A stretch of 64,000 bases of DNA from Burkholderiales bacterium (GCA_019747905.1 JAIEQG010000090.1:1-64000); one strand, 5' to 3'. Numbered from the stretch's first letter, positions 28,864-38,928 are shown. Translations and numbers: made by a program. Notes: a model not told the origin generated them from the letters alone.

Positions 28864-29709
28864 ATGAAACACCTTGTCCCGGCACTCGCCGCCGTCACCA
28901 TCGCCGTCCTTCCGCTCACCGCGCATGCCCAGGAGAAAGCCATGTCCACCAATCCGAAGGAACAAGTCACTGCCCTTCTGAAAAGCCTCGAGACCCGCGA
29001 CCCGAAGCCGGTCGCCGCGATCAATCCCGACAAGTACATCCAGCACAACCTCGCGGTCGCCGACGGGCTCGCAGGCATCGGCGCGCTGCTGCAGGCAGTG
29101 CCGAAAGGAGCCATCAAGGTGCAGACAGTTCGCGTCTTCCAGGACGGCGACCATGTCTTTGCCCACTCGGAATACGAGTTCTTCGGCCCGAAGATCGGCT
29201 TCGACATCTTTCGTTTCGAAAACGGCCGCATCGTCGAGCACTGGGACAACCTGCAGGAAACACCGGCCAAGCCGAATCCCAGTGGCCGGACGATGATCGA
29301 CGGGCCGGTAACGGCCTCCGATTTGGGCCGGACCGAAGCCAACAAGAAGCTGGTGCGTTCGTTCGTCGAGGATGTCCTGATGAACGGCCGCGGCGACAAG
29401 CTCGCGGGGTATCTCGACGGCGAGAACTACCGGCAGCACAACCCGCAAATCGCCGATGGCCTGACCGGCCTCGGGGCAGCCCTCGAGGCCCTGGCAAAGC
29501 AAGGCGTCACGCTCAAGTACACGCGCATCCACAAGGTGCTGGGCGAAGGCGACTTCGTACTGGTTGTGAGCGAGGGCGAGTTCGCTGGCAAGCATTCCGC
29601 GTTCTATGACCTCTTCCGGGTCGCCAACGGGAAACTCGCGGAGCATTGGGACGTGATCGAGGCGATTCCGGCGAAGGAGCAGTGGAAGAACGCCAACGGC
29701 AAGTTCTAG
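28864..29709 (+). CDS. Exported protein with two tandem SnoaL/NTF2-like domains
   Basis: Signal peptide; paired motifs IQHNLAVADGLAGIGALL...HWD and RQHNPQIADGLTGLGAAL...HWD. Confidence 0.8.
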   Translation: MKHLVPALAAVTIAVLPLTAHAQEKAMSTNPKEQVTALLKSLETRDPKPVAAINPDKYIQHNLAVADGLAGIGALLQAVPKGAIKVQTVRVFQDGDHVFAHSEYEFFGPKIGFDIFRFENGRIVEHWDNLQETPAKPNPSGRTMIDGPVTASDLGRTEANKKLVRSFVEDVLMNGRGDKLAGYLDGENYRQHNPQIADGLTGLGAALEALAKQGVTLKYTRIHKVLGEGDFVLVVSEGEFAGKHSAFYDLFRVANGKLAEHWDVIEAIPAKEQWKNANGKF

Positions 29710-29727
29710 GGCCTTGAGCTAACGGCA

Positions 29728-29818
29728 GCCCCCACCCTAACCCTCCCCCGGCGAAGCCGGGGGAGGGGATGTACTACTCCTTCCCCCACCAGTGGTGGGG
29801 GAAGGTTGGGATGGGGGC
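29728..29818. repeat. BIME-like palindromic repeat, locus 3
   Basis: gcccccaccctaaccctcccccggcgaagccgggggagggg...ccttcccccaccagtggtgggggaaggttgggatgggggc. Confidence 0.85.
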
Positions 29819-29915
29819 CGCTGTGTACGCCTCCGCACACTGCATCCTGCTCCCGCCTTCGCTGCTCCAGCCCTCGGCGCTATACTCCCTCGCTCCATAT
29901 GGAGGGGGCTACTTC

Positions 29916-30506
29916 ATGGGCAACATGGCAGACCAACGCGCTGGCTTCAAAACCATGCGCGAAAGCACCAAGGCGGACTGGGACATCATCGTCGAGCGCT
30001 ACCAGCCGTTCGCCCGCGAACTCCCCGACCGCATCCTCGGACATCTCAAGCTACTGGGCGGTGACGACGGCGGTTTTCTAGTGGACCGCCTGCATCACTC
30101 CCTGCTGACGGCCACCCTCGCCCACAAGGGCGGCGAAGACGAGGAGTACGTCGTCTGCGCGCTGCTGCACGACGTCGGCGACACGCTGGGGTCGTGGAAC
30201 CATCCCGACGTGAGTGCGGCCATCGTGAAGCCGTTCGTCTCCGAAGCCAACCACTGGATGGTGGAAAAGCACGGCATCTTCCAGGGCTATTTCTTCTTCG
30301 ACAAGATCGGCCTCGATCCGAACATGCGTGAGCAGTTCCGCGGGCATCCCCATTTCGAACGTACCGCCCGCTTCTGCGAACTCTACGACAACCCGGCGTT
30401 CGATCCGGCCATGGAATGCGCACCGCTCGAGTTCTTCGAACCGATGGTGCGGCGCGTGTTCGAATTTCCCAAGAACTCCATCTATCGCGACACCTGTCAC
30501 ACATGA
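29916..30506 (+). CDS. HD domain protein
   Basis: LHHSLLTATLAHKGGEDEEYVVCALLHDVGDTLG (H...HD). Confidence 0.75.
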   Translation: MGNMADQRAGFKTMRESTKADWDIIVERYQPFARELPDRILGHLKLLGGDDGGFLVDRLHHSLLTATLAHKGGEDEEYVVCALLHDVGDTLGSWNHPDVSAAIVKPFVSEANHWMVEKHGIFQGYFFFDKIGLDPNMREQFRGHPHFERTARFCELYDNPAFDPAMECAPLEFFEPMVRRVFEFPKNSIYRDTCHT

Positions 30507-30814
30507 GCGCCTCTCCCGAATCCAGCGTCGAGAAGCTGGTCACCGACTTTCAAACCCTGGTGGCCAACGCCGAATCCATCCTGCTCACCACGGCGGACGA
30601 CGCGAGCGAGAAAACCGCGGCGACCCGTGCACGCGTGCGCGAAGCGCTCGCCCAGGCACGGGAGCAGATCGACCGTGTCGAAGAAAAGGTACTGTTCGAG
30701 GCAAAGGTCGCCGCCCGCGAGGCCGACCGTTTCGTGCGTGAAAGCCCGTGGCAAGCCGTGGGCATCGCGGCAGCCGTGGGCCTCGTCATCGGCGTGCTGG
30801 TCAGCCGCAAGTGA
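30503..30814 (+). CDS. DUF883 (ElaB/YqjD-like) protein
   Basis: C-terminal ADRFVRESPWQAVGIAAAVGLVIGVLVSRK; start overlaps HD gene stop (ATGA). Confidence 0.88.
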   Translation: MSASPESSVEKLVTDFQTLVANAESILLTTADDASEKTAATRARVREALAQAREQIDRVEEKVLFEAKVAAREADRFVRESPWQAVGIAAAVGLVIGVLVSRK

Positions 30815-30841
30815 TCTCCTTACTTCGCCCTCTTCGCTGAC

Positions 30842-31234
30842 GTGGCGGAAGAGGAGCACAGGCCGACGGGGGGCATTCTCGATTCGGTGCGGCAACTCGG
30901 TGCGACGTTCGTCGGCCTGCTGCACACGCGCATCGAGATCGTTTCCGCGGAGTTCGAAGAGGAACGGATCCGGCTGAGGCAGGCGCTGCTGCTCGCGATC
31001 GTCGCCGGCTTCAGCCTGGCCGTGGCGGCGCTGTTGGCGGTGATGTTCCTGGTGGTGCTGTTCTGGGACACCCATCGCCTGATCGCGATGGGCGTGCTGT
31101 TCCTGGTGTTCTTCGGCGTCGGTGCCGGCTGCGTACTGACGCTCGTGCGACACAACCGATCGAGACCGCGCCTTTTCGCCACCACGCTGAGCGAGCTCGC
31201 CAAGGACGGCGAGCGCCTGCGCAAGTCGTCGTGA
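30842..31234 (+). CDS. Phage holin family / YqjE-like membrane protein
   Basis: Two hydrophobic segments, GTG start; follows DUF883 gene and precedes YqjK-like gene. Confidence 0.75.
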   Translation: MAEEEHRPTGGILDSVRQLGATFVGLLHTRIEIVSAEFEEERIRLRQALLLAIVAGFSLAVAALLAVMFLVVLFWDTHRLIAMGVLFLVFFGVGAGCVLTLVRHNRSRPRLFATTLSELAKDGERLRKSS

Positions 31235-31524
31235 ACGAACGGCTAGCCGCAGTCAGGACCCGGCGCGCGCTGCTGCAGGAACGCGCCGCTCACCAGCGCG
31301 ACGACATCGCACGACTGGTACAGGCCGCCATGCCCCCCGTCACTGCGGCCGAGTGGGGCCTGCGCGCGCTGCGCCTGATCCGCTCGAAGCCGGTGCTCGT
31401 GGCCGGTGCGCTCGCCGCCGCGGCGATCCTGCGGCCCGGGCGCGCGGCACGCTGGTCGATTCGTGCTTGGGCCGCGTGGCAGGCCTGGCAGCGTATCCGC
31501 GGCGGACCTGAGGGAAAGTCATGA
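31231..31524 (+). CDS. YqjK-like small protein
   Basis: RTRRALLQERAAHQRDDIARL; third gene of the yqjDEK-type group. Confidence 0.65.
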   Translation: MNERLAAVRTRRALLQERAAHQRDDIARLVQAAMPPVTAAEWGLRALRLIRSKPVLVAGALAAAAILRPGRAARWSIRAWAAWQAWQRIRGGPEGKS

Positions 31525-32396
31525 AGTTTCTGCCGGCAGAACTGGCTCTGCAACGCGAGGACATCCTCGGCGAGTGCCCGCTGTGGGACGATCGCGGGCA
31601 GGCGCTGTGGTGGGTGGACATCCGTGGGCCGAAGCTGTACCGCTGGAGCGGCACGGGCCACCCGCAGTCGTGGGCGTTCGACCAACCGGTCGGCAGCTAT
31701 TGCTTCGCGAAGGACGGCACCCTGCTACTCGCGATGAAGGATGCCGTGCGCCGCTTCGACCCCGCCACCGGCACCCTCACCGAGTTCGCGCGGCCGAAGA
31801 GCGAGCCGGAGACGAACCGCTTCAACGACGGGCGCTGCGATCGCGCCGGCCGCTTCTGGGTGGGGACCATGAGCGACGGCCCGCGCGAGCCGGTCGGCAG
31901 CCTCTACCGCGTCGACCCGTCGGGCAAGTGCGCGCGGCAATTCGGCGACGTGGTCGTGCCCAACAGCCTCGCGTGGAGTCCGGACAACAAGACGATGTAC
32001 TACGCCGACACGCACCGGCACACCATCTGGTCGTTCGAGTTCGACCTTGCGTCCGGCAAGCTGGGGCGCAAGCGCATGTTCGCCGACCTGAGTCCGCACA
32101 AAGGACGCCCGGACGGCTCCGCCATCGACAGCACTGGTTGCGTATGGAATGCGGAGTACGGCTCGGGGCAGGTGCTGCGGTACACGCCGGCGGGGCTGGT
32201 CGACCTCGTGATCACCGTGCCGGTCATGACGACGACGTGCTGTGCGTTCGGTGGGCCGGATCTCAAGACGCTCTACATCACGACCGCGCGGCAGCGGCTC
32301 ACGCCGGAGGATCTCGCGAAGCAGCCGCTCGCCGGCAGCGTGTTCGCGTTCCGGACCGAGGTCGCAGGATTGCCGGAGGCAAGGTTCGGGGCGTAG
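31521..32396 (+). CDS. SMP-30/gluconolactonase/LRE family protein
   Basis: LGECPLWDDRGQALWWVDIRGPKLYRW; NRFNDGRCDRAGRFWVGTM; NSLAWSPDNKTMYYADT. Confidence 0.92.
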   Translation: MKFLPAELALQREDILGECPLWDDRGQALWWVDIRGPKLYRWSGTGHPQSWAFDQPVGSYCFAKDGTLLLAMKDAVRRFDPATGTLTEFARPKSEPETNRFNDGRCDRAGRFWVGTMSDGPREPVGSLYRVDPSGKCARQFGDVVVPNSLAWSPDNKTMYYADTHRHTIWSFEFDLASGKLGRKRMFADLSPHKGRPDGSAIDSTGCVWNAEYGSGQVLRYTPAGLVDLVITVPVMTTTCCAFGGPDLKTLYITTARQRLTPEDLAKQPLAGSVFAFRTEVAGLPEARFGA

Positions 32397-32445
32397 TTCA
32401 CCCACGATTCCGCACGAGCCGCGCCGCAGGCACGAAGACTCCTTC

Positions 32446-32534
32446 TCCCACCCCAACCCCCTCCCGGCAAAGCCGGGTGAGGAAGCCGTACACCCCTTCC
32501 CCCGACTGCGTCGGGGGAAGGCTGGGATGGGGGC
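32446..32534. repeat. BIME-like palindromic repeat, locus 4
   Basis: cccaccccaaccccctcccggcaaagccgggtgagg...ccttcccccgactgcgtcgggggaaggctgggatgggggc. Confidence 0.8.
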
Positions 32535-32648
32535 AAGCGGCCCCGCGACCCGCCGCATCGATGCCCCATCCTCCACGACCACGTCGGAGCGGCGCACGTG
32601 CAACGCACCCGGATGAACCAGCACCGCCCGTAGTATCGTTGACCGACG

Positions 32649-33278
32649 ATGGAAAACGGCGGACTACATCAGGAGCCCTATGTCGATGGCCTGGCGGCCG
32701 TCGGCACGGTCCGGTCATACCCGAAGAACGTCGTTCTCATCCACGAAGGGGACCGCACCGATCAGCTCTTCGTCGTATTGTCCGGGCGGCTCAAGGTCTA
32801 TCTTTCGGATGCGGCCGGCAAGGAAGTCGTGATCGATACTCTGCGCGTCAACGACTGCTTCGGCGAAATGGCGCTCGAAGGAGAACCGCGCTCCGCTTCG
32901 GTGATGACCCTCGAACCATGCCGTCTTTCCGTCATCGAGCGCGACGATTTCAAGCGGCACCTCACGACCAATCCCGAGATCGCCTATGGATTGATCATGA
33001 TGCTGATCCGGCGCGCCCGCGGCCTGACCCGCGCGCTCGGCGGTCTGGCACTTCTGGACGTCTATGGTCGCGTTGCGCGTCTATTGCTGGATAACGCCAG
33101 CCAGGTCGACGGAAACCTCCTGGTGCAGGAACGGATGACGCAGCAGGAAATCGCGAAACGCATCAATTCCTCGAGAGAAATGGTGTCGCGCATCCTGACG
33201 GACTTGCGCGAAGGCGGGTACATCGGTATCGAGGACGACCGGATCATCATCTTGCGAACCTTGCCTGCACGGTGGTAA
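32649..33278 (+). CDS. Crp/Fnr family transcriptional regulator (Crp-like)
   Basis: cNMP pocket FGEMALEGEPRSASV; HTH MTQQEIAKRINSSREMVSRILTDL; no N-terminal FNR Cys cluster. Confidence 0.92.
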   Translation: MENGGLHQEPYVDGLAAVGTVRSYPKNVVLIHEGDRTDQLFVVLSGRLKVYLSDAAGKEVVIDTLRVNDCFGEMALEGEPRSASVMTLEPCRLSVIERDDFKRHLTTNPEIAYGLIMMLIRRARGLTRALGGLALLDVYGRVARLLLDNASQVDGNLLVQERMTQQEIAKRINSSREMVSRILTDLREGGYIGIEDDRIIILRTLPARW

Positions 33279-33297
33279 CGACACCTCCGGCCGGCGT

Positions 33298-36200
33298 TCA
33301 ATTCGAGGCGATGACGCGCAGGTGGGGATGTTGAACCGATACGGCACGCATCTCGGCTACGAGAGCGACTGCTTCCTCCAGCGCCTTGGGCCCGTCAGTG
33401 CGGGCGGCCGATTCTGCCAATGGGCACAGGAGCGCGAGCGCCTCGTCGATGCGGTGTCGTTCCGCCAGCATTCGCCCCAAGGTGACGGCAACACGCAGTT
33501 CCCACGCCACGATTCCCTGTGATCTCGCAACGTCGATGGCTCGACGAAAGGTGGCTTCGGCGCGCTCCCATTGTTTCATCGCGAGCAACGCGGAACCCTG
33601 CACATGCAGAAGATCGGTGAGCGCGCCGCGCTCGCGCCAGCCGGGACGCTCGACTTGCACCAAGGCCTCGTCCAGCAGACGCGAGGCCTCCTCCGGATCA
33701 CCCAGGTTGAGCCGGCATTCGGCGATACGGGCAAGGATGTTCGGAAGATGGATCTCCATACCGGCACCTTTCCAAGCGACCAGTACGGCGCGCAGCTTCT
33801 GTTCCGCCATCTCGAAAGACCCGAGTCGTAGCAGCCAGTATCCCCTGCTCAGCGGACAGTAGACCGTCTGGAAAAAAGCCAGGCTCTGTTCATCGGCCAG
33901 GCGTTCGGCATCGTCGAGCAGCGCATTCATCCAATCGGTATCTCGCGATTCGACCAGCAGCGTATGGGAGAGGAATGCCCGGACCCAGCAGTAGTCGAAA
34001 GCGTGCCCGCGAACCGACGAGTGCTCCACGGCAGCCCGAGCACTGGCGGCTGCCCGGTCCGGAAAGCCGAGGCGCCATTCCGCCCCCGCCTTGTAGGCGA
34101 GCGCGATGGTCTTCGGGTCGTGGTTGATCAGGTCCGCGATGCCCTTGTCTCGATCGAAGTCGTAGCGACGCAGGATCTCGTCCGCGTGCTGGACGCACTG
34201 CACGGGATTGCCGAGGAAATAGTGAGAGTTGCAGGAGGTCCAGTGCCCCGCAATTCGCATGACTTCGCTATCCCGAGCCTCGGCGACCACGAGCAGCCTG
34301 GATGCCCAGGCGAGCGACTCTTCGACTCGCCCCGCGCAGAGCGTGTACACCCAGAGCCCCCATAGCACGCGCACCAGGTAGGTATCGTCGACCAGAGCGG
34401 CATCGAGCTCGAGCGCCGGCTGGAGATTGGCGACCACGGCTGGATGCGTGTAGCCGTGGAGCTCGACCCATGCCATGCCGAGCAGTGCACGCAGCTTCAA
34501 CTCGAATGCATCTCTTTCTATCGATTTCGGAAGCGACTCCGCCGCCGCGAGCCCGCGTTCGAAGTGCCGGATTGCCTCACGCAGGGCGACGCGCCGTTGT
34601 GCGAGCTCGCCAGCCTTCTGCCATAGCGGTACCGCGGCTTGCCACTGCCCGGCCTCACTGTAGTGGTGCGCGAGCACTTCCGGTTCCGTCGTTTCCTTGG
34701 ACGAAAAGCGCTCCCGGATGGCCTCGGCAGCACGCAAATGCAACGCTTGCCGTTGGGACTTCAACAACGAATCGTAGGCTGCGTCCTGCACCAGCGCATG
34801 CTTGAACGTGTAGTGGGCGTTCGGCACCCTGCCTCGGCGAAACACGAGACCGGTCTCGACCAGCTTGTCGAGAGCGCGATCGACCTCGGGCGGCGACATC
34901 GACGAGACGGCGCTCACCAGCTCATAGGAAAAATCGCGTCCGAACACCGCACCGATCTGGGCCACTTCCTTCAGGGGCACCAGACGGTCCAGCCGGGCGG
35001 TGAGAGAGTCGTGCAACGAAGCCGGGATGTCGAGGCGGTCGCCAGATCGCACATACTCGTAGCGTCCGTCGATAGCTGTGAAACTGCTGGCCTCGATGAT
35101 CGCTCGCGTCATTTCCTCCAGGAAGAGTGGCACCCCGTCCGTCTTTTGCACGATCCGGTCGACGAGTTCCGTCGGCAAGGGCCTGTCCTGGGCCACTCGA
35201 ACAACCATTCTGGCGGCATCTTTCGGCCGCAATCGCCCGAGAACCATGCGGCAAACGTGAGGGCGGTCGACCCATGGAGGTTCGAACTCGGGCCGGTAGG
35301 TCATCAGGATCATGAGCGGCTTCGCTGCCGCCCGGGCCACCAGTAAGCCGAGCAGTTCGATCGAGCTCGGATCAGCCCAGTGCACATCCTCGAACAGCAC
35401 TGCACGCTGCCGACCAGAGGCCATCGCGACGACGACATCGGCCAGCAGCGCGAGCGTTTCGTCCTTCATGCGCTGCGGGCTCAGCCCCAGTGGGCCGTAT
35501 CGATCCAGGCACGGCAAGGCCAGCAACAGCGACAGGAGGTGACAATCGCGCGTGCTGCGCCCCAGGTCCTGGACCAGGTACCGCTCGACCTTGTGCAAGC
35601 GCCCTTCGATGCCGTCGGTGCGCTCGAATCCCATCGCGTGTTCGAGGCGCTCGGTGAATGGGTAGTAAGCACTGTGGACGTGAAACGGCGAGCACTGATA
35701 GCGGAGCGCGGCGTCGATGCCGTGGCCCAGTCGCTCGCGCAACGCACCGAGCATGCGCGACTTGCCGATGCCGGGCTCGCCTTGCAACAGCACGACCTGC
35801 CCTTGGCCGGATCGCACCAGGCCCCAGCGATCGACGAGCATTCCGAGTTCGCGATCGCGTCCGACCATCGGGGTCATGTGTCCTCCGGTCGCGGCGTCGA
35901 AGCGGCTCGAGGCCCTACCCAGACCCAGTACTCGCCAGGCCTGCACCGGTTCGAGGATCCCCTTGAGTTCGTGCACGCCCCGATTCTCGTAGTCGAACGC
36001 GCCCCGAGTCAGGATTCGTGTGCGTTCGGTCGTGATCACCTCACCCGGCGAGGCCAGGGCGTGAAGGCGCTGCGCGAGGTTCGGCGTTTCGCCTACGGCG
36101 CTCTTCTCAGGCGCAAGGATGTGGGAGACCACCACCAGCCCGGTGGCTATGCCCACGCGAACCTGCAGCCGGTGTTCGGACCCCGCATCGAGTTCGGCCA

Positions 36201-36696
36201 GTGTCTCGACGATGGCCAACGCCGACCGGATGGCTCGCTCGGCCTCGTTCTCATGCGCCAGCGGATAGCCGAAGTAGGCGAGCACACCGTCGCCTTGGAT
36301 CTGAGCCACGAAACCCTCGAACCGCTGCACTGCGGCGACACAGGTCTCGTGATAGCGGGACAGGACGACACGGTATTCCTCCGGATCCAGGCGATTCGAC
36401 AAGGCCGTCGAGCCGACGAGGTCGCAGAACTGAACCGTCACCTGTCGCCGCTCGCCCTCGGCCATCAAGGCGGGAATGCGCAGGCATTCCGAGTCGCCGT
36501 CTTTCCCGCGGGTCGCGGACCTTCCGGGTCGCAACGACATCGCGATGCGCTTGCGATGTCCGAGCGAGACGCCAAGCCACGCCAGTTCCGCATCGGACAG
36601 CAGCGGCAGCACGTCCAGATCCACGTCGTTCGCCTCGAAATTCTCGGCGTAACGCTCCAGTTGAATCGCGGCGAGCCATTGTCTGATGGTCGGCAT
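33298..36696 (-). CDS. SAM domain + class III adenylate/guanylate cyclase + AAA ATPase + TPR-like protein
   Basis: MPTIRQWLAAIQLERYAENFEANDVDLDVLPLLSDAELAWLGV (SAM); VTVQFCDLVGSTALS...QGDGVLAYFGYP (cyclase metal Asps); LLQGEPGIGKSR (Walker A). Start at 36696 follows GGGAGG; the track extends to 36741. Confidence 0.88.
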   Translation of the reverse strand: MPTIRQWLAAIQLERYAENFEANDVDLDVLPLLSDAELAWLGVSLGHRKRIAMSLRPGRSATRGKDGDSECLRIPALMAEGERRQVTVQFCDLVGSTALSNRLDPEEYRVVLSRYHETCVAAVQRFEGFVAQIQGDGVLAYFGYPLAHENEAERAIRSALAIVETLAELDAGSEHRLQVRVGIATGLVVVSHILAPEKSAVGETPNLAQRLHALASPGEVITTERTRILTRGAFDYENRGVHELKGILEPVQAWRVLGLGRASSRFDAATGGHMTPMVGRDRELGMLVDRWGLVRSGQGQVVLLQGEPGIGKSRMLGALRERLGHGIDAALRYQCSPFHVHSAYYPFTERLEHAMGFERTDGIEGRLHKVERYLVQDLGRSTRDCHLLSLLLALPCLDRYGPLGLSPQRMKDETLALLADVVVAMASGRQRAVLFEDVHWADPSSIELLGLLVARAAAKPLMILMTYRPEFEPPWVDRPHVCRMVLGRLRPKDAARMVVRVAQDRPLPTELVDRIVQKTDGVPLFLEEMTRAIIEASSFTAIDGRYEYVRSGDRLDIPASLHDSLTARLDRLVPLKEVAQIGAVFGRDFSYELVSAVSSMSPPEVDRALDKLVETGLVFRRGRVPNAHYTFKHALVQDAAYDSLLKSQRQALHLRAAEAIRERFSSKETTEPEVLAHHYSEAGQWQAAVPLWQKAGELAQRRVALREAIRHFERGLAAAESLPKSIERDAFELKLRALLGMAWVELHGYTHPAVVANLQPALELDAALVDDTYLVRVLWGLWVYTLCAGRVEESLAWASRLLVVAEARDSEVMRIAGHWTSCNSHYFLGNPVQCVQHADEILRRYDFDRDKGIADLINHDPKTIALAYKAGAEWRLGFPDRAAASARAAVEHSSVRGHAFDYCWVRAFLSHTLLVESRDTDWMNALLDDAERLADEQSLAFFQTVYCPLSRGYWLLRLGSFEMAEQKLRAVLVAWKGAGMEIHLPNILARIAECRLNLGDPEEASRLLDEALVQVERPGWRERGALTDLLHVQGSALLAMKQWERAEATFRRAIDVARSQGIVAWELRVAVTLGRMLAERHRIDEALALLCPLAESAARTDGPKALEEAVALVAEMRAVSVQHPHLRVIASN

Positions 36697-36801
36697 GCCA
36701 TACCTCCCCAGGCGCCTCGGTCCTGCTTCGACCATCATCACACGGCCAAGACCCAGGACCCGAAACCACCGACCGGCCCGCGCCGATCGGTCCGGGACAA
36801 T

Positions 36802-37287
36802 CTACTTCAGATGCAACGTACCTTTCCAGCGGATCGCCGCGAGGGCAGGATCGTCCGTCGGCGACGTTTCGAAGGTCCCGCCCCCGGATGCCTTCGAGAA
36901 TTTCCCTGTGCCAGGCCCCACCTCGTAGCTGCCCGCTCCGAACGCGAGTGACCGAAAACTGAAGAGGTCACCATCCTTGTCCGCGCCGCCGCACAACGTG
37001 ACGCAGGCCCCGTCCTTGCCACTGGCCGGGATGCGGCAGATCCATCGACAGTCCATGGACGCTCCGTTGAGCGGATAAGTCGGATCCTCCGTCTCGACGA
37101 TCTGCTTCGAGCCTCCGGTGAGATAGGTACTGCCGTCCGATAGCTTGCGCGTCTCCATGGGCAGCATGGCACCGACGTTTCGCCCCGCTGCAATCTTCCA
37201 CGACTGGGCGAACGCGCTCGTTCCCGATGCTGAAATGATTGTCACTGCCAGGGCGACTGCAGCATGACGAAACAATGAAGTCTGCAT
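36802..37287 (-). CDS. Hypothetical exported protein
   Basis: Signal peptide MQTSLFRHAAVALAVTIISASGTSAFAQ; four Cys; no recognised family. Confidence 0.6.
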   Translation of the reverse strand: MQTSLFRHAAVALAVTIISASGTSAFAQSWKIAAGRNVGAMLPMETRKLSDGSTYLTGGSKQIVETEDPTYPLNGASMDCRWICRIPASGKDGACVTLCGGADKDGDLFSFRSLAFGAGSYEVGPGTGKFSKASGGGTFETSPTDDPALAAIRWKGTLHLK

Positions 37288-37606
37288 GTTGGATCCTCCT
37301 CCATGAGTTTGTAACCACTGGGAACACCAATCCCCTCGGCGTCGCAACCGCCGAACGACGAGGTGCAGCCGCAGCCCAGTCTGAGCGCCCGCATACGATC
37401 GCAAGCACTCAGGGGCCAATCCATGACCCGCATCACGGATCCTGTGTGACCTGGGTCACACCCGGGGCGATGGCCTGATCAATCCCCAGACGGTCTGGAT
37501 CGAAAGCCGATGGCAGACCAGGTGTTCGCATTCCGAACTTGGGACAACGGATTGCTTCCGAGCGCGGTTCGCCCCCTCGCTTCCATCCTCCACAGCCACG
37601 AACACT

Positions 37607-37710
37607 CCTTACCTCACCACGGTGGGGGAAGGCGGGGGCGGGGGAAAAGGACTTCTGCAAAGGCTGCCGGCCCCCATCCCAGCCTTCCCCCACTGAGGTG
37701 GGGGAAGGAG
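37607..37710. repeat. BIME-like palindromic repeat, locus 5
   Basis: ccttacctcaccacggtgggggaaggcgggggcggggg...gcccccatcccagccttcccccactgaggtgggggaaggag. Confidence 0.8.
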
Positions 37711-37905
37711 CGTACGGCACACTCACCTGCGTTCTCTCGCGAGGTACGCAGTGCTGCGGCCGACGTCGTGGAGGGCGCGCATTCCCTCCGCCACCCCAAA
37801 CAAGGCAGAATCCGCGGGCGAGTCAACGCAGGCGGTGCCGTGGCCGTTTCGCGAGGACATCGCCGTACACAGACAGCCACGCACACCGTGGGAGGAGAAA
37901 ACAAC

Positions 37906-38922
37906 ATGAAGTGGCAACGCAAAGTCGCGCTCGCCGCATTGCTGACATCGAGCCTGCCGGTCGTGGCGCAGGAGGTCACGCTCAAGGTGCACCATTTCCT
38001 GCCGCCCACGTCGACGGCGCACGTGAAGCTCATCACGCCCTGGTGCGACCGCCTTGCCAAGGAATCCGGCGGCAGATTGAAGTGCCAGATCTACCCGTCA
38101 ATGCAGTTGGGCGGTACTGCGCCGCAACTCTACGACCAGGCGAAGGACGGCGTGGCCGACGTGGTCTGGACCGTCACCGGCTACACGCCGGGGCGCTTTC
38201 CGAAGACCGAGGTGTTCGAACTGCCTTTCATGATGACGAACCCCGAGGGCACCGGGCATGCCATGTGGGAGTTCGTGCAGCAGCACACCGCCGACGAGTT
38301 CAAGGACATCCGACCGCTCGCCATTCATCCGCACGGCGGCGGCGTGTTCCACATCGTCAAGCGGCCGATCAAGACCATGGCGGACTTCCAGGGCCTCAAG
38401 ATGCGGGCGCCCACGCGCCTCACCAACAAGATGCTTGCGGCCTTCGGTGCCACACCGGTGGGCATGCCGATTCCCCAGGTGTCCGAGTCGTTGTCCAAGG
38501 GCGTCATCGACGGCGCGCTGATGCCGTGGGAAGTGGTGCCGGCCGTGAAGGTGCAGGAACTGGTCAAGTTCCATAGCGAGACCGATCCGTCCCAGCCCGC
38601 GATCTACACCACCGTGTTCGTGCTCGCCATGAACAAGGTGAAGTACGACTCGCTGTCCGCGGATCTCAGGAAGGTCATCGACAACAACAGCGGCGTGGCG
38701 CTTTCCACGCTGGCCGGCAAGATCTTCGCCGAAGGCGACGTTGCCGGCAAAGCCACGGCGAAGCAGCCGATCAACGTCGTGCCCGCCGCCGAGATCGAGA
38801 ACTGGAAGAAGGCTGCGCAGCCCGTCATCGACGGCTGGGTGAAGGAAGTCGGCGACAAGGGTGCCGACGGCCAGGCGCTGCTTGCGGCGGCGCGCGGGCT
38901 GATCGCCAAGTACGCCAAGTAG
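37906..38922 (+). CDS. dctP: TRAP transporter substrate-binding protein
   Basis: Signal peptide; LKVHHFLPPTSTAHVKLITPWCDRLAKESGGRLKCQIYPSMQLGGTAPQLYDQAKDGVADVVW. Confidence 0.93.
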   Translation: MKWQRKVALAALLTSSLPVVAQEVTLKVHHFLPPTSTAHVKLITPWCDRLAKESGGRLKCQIYPSMQLGGTAPQLYDQAKDGVADVVWTVTGYTPGRFPKTEVFELPFMMTNPEGTGHAMWEFVQQHTADEFKDIRPLAIHPHGGGVFHIVKRPIKTMADFQGLKMRAPTRLTNKMLAAFGATPVGMPIPQVSESLSKGVIDGALMPWEVVPAVKVQELVKFHSETDPSQPAIYTTVFVLAMNKVKYDSLSADLRKVIDNNSGVALSTLAGKIFAEGDVAGKATAKQPINVVPAAEIENWKKAAQPVIDGWVKEVGDKGADGQALLAAARGLIAKYAK

Positions 38923-38928
38923 TCCGCA

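Noticed and set aside
32649-33278. FNR-type oxygen sensor
   Set aside because: No N-terminal cysteine cluster; the cNMP cassette points to a Crp-like protein instead.
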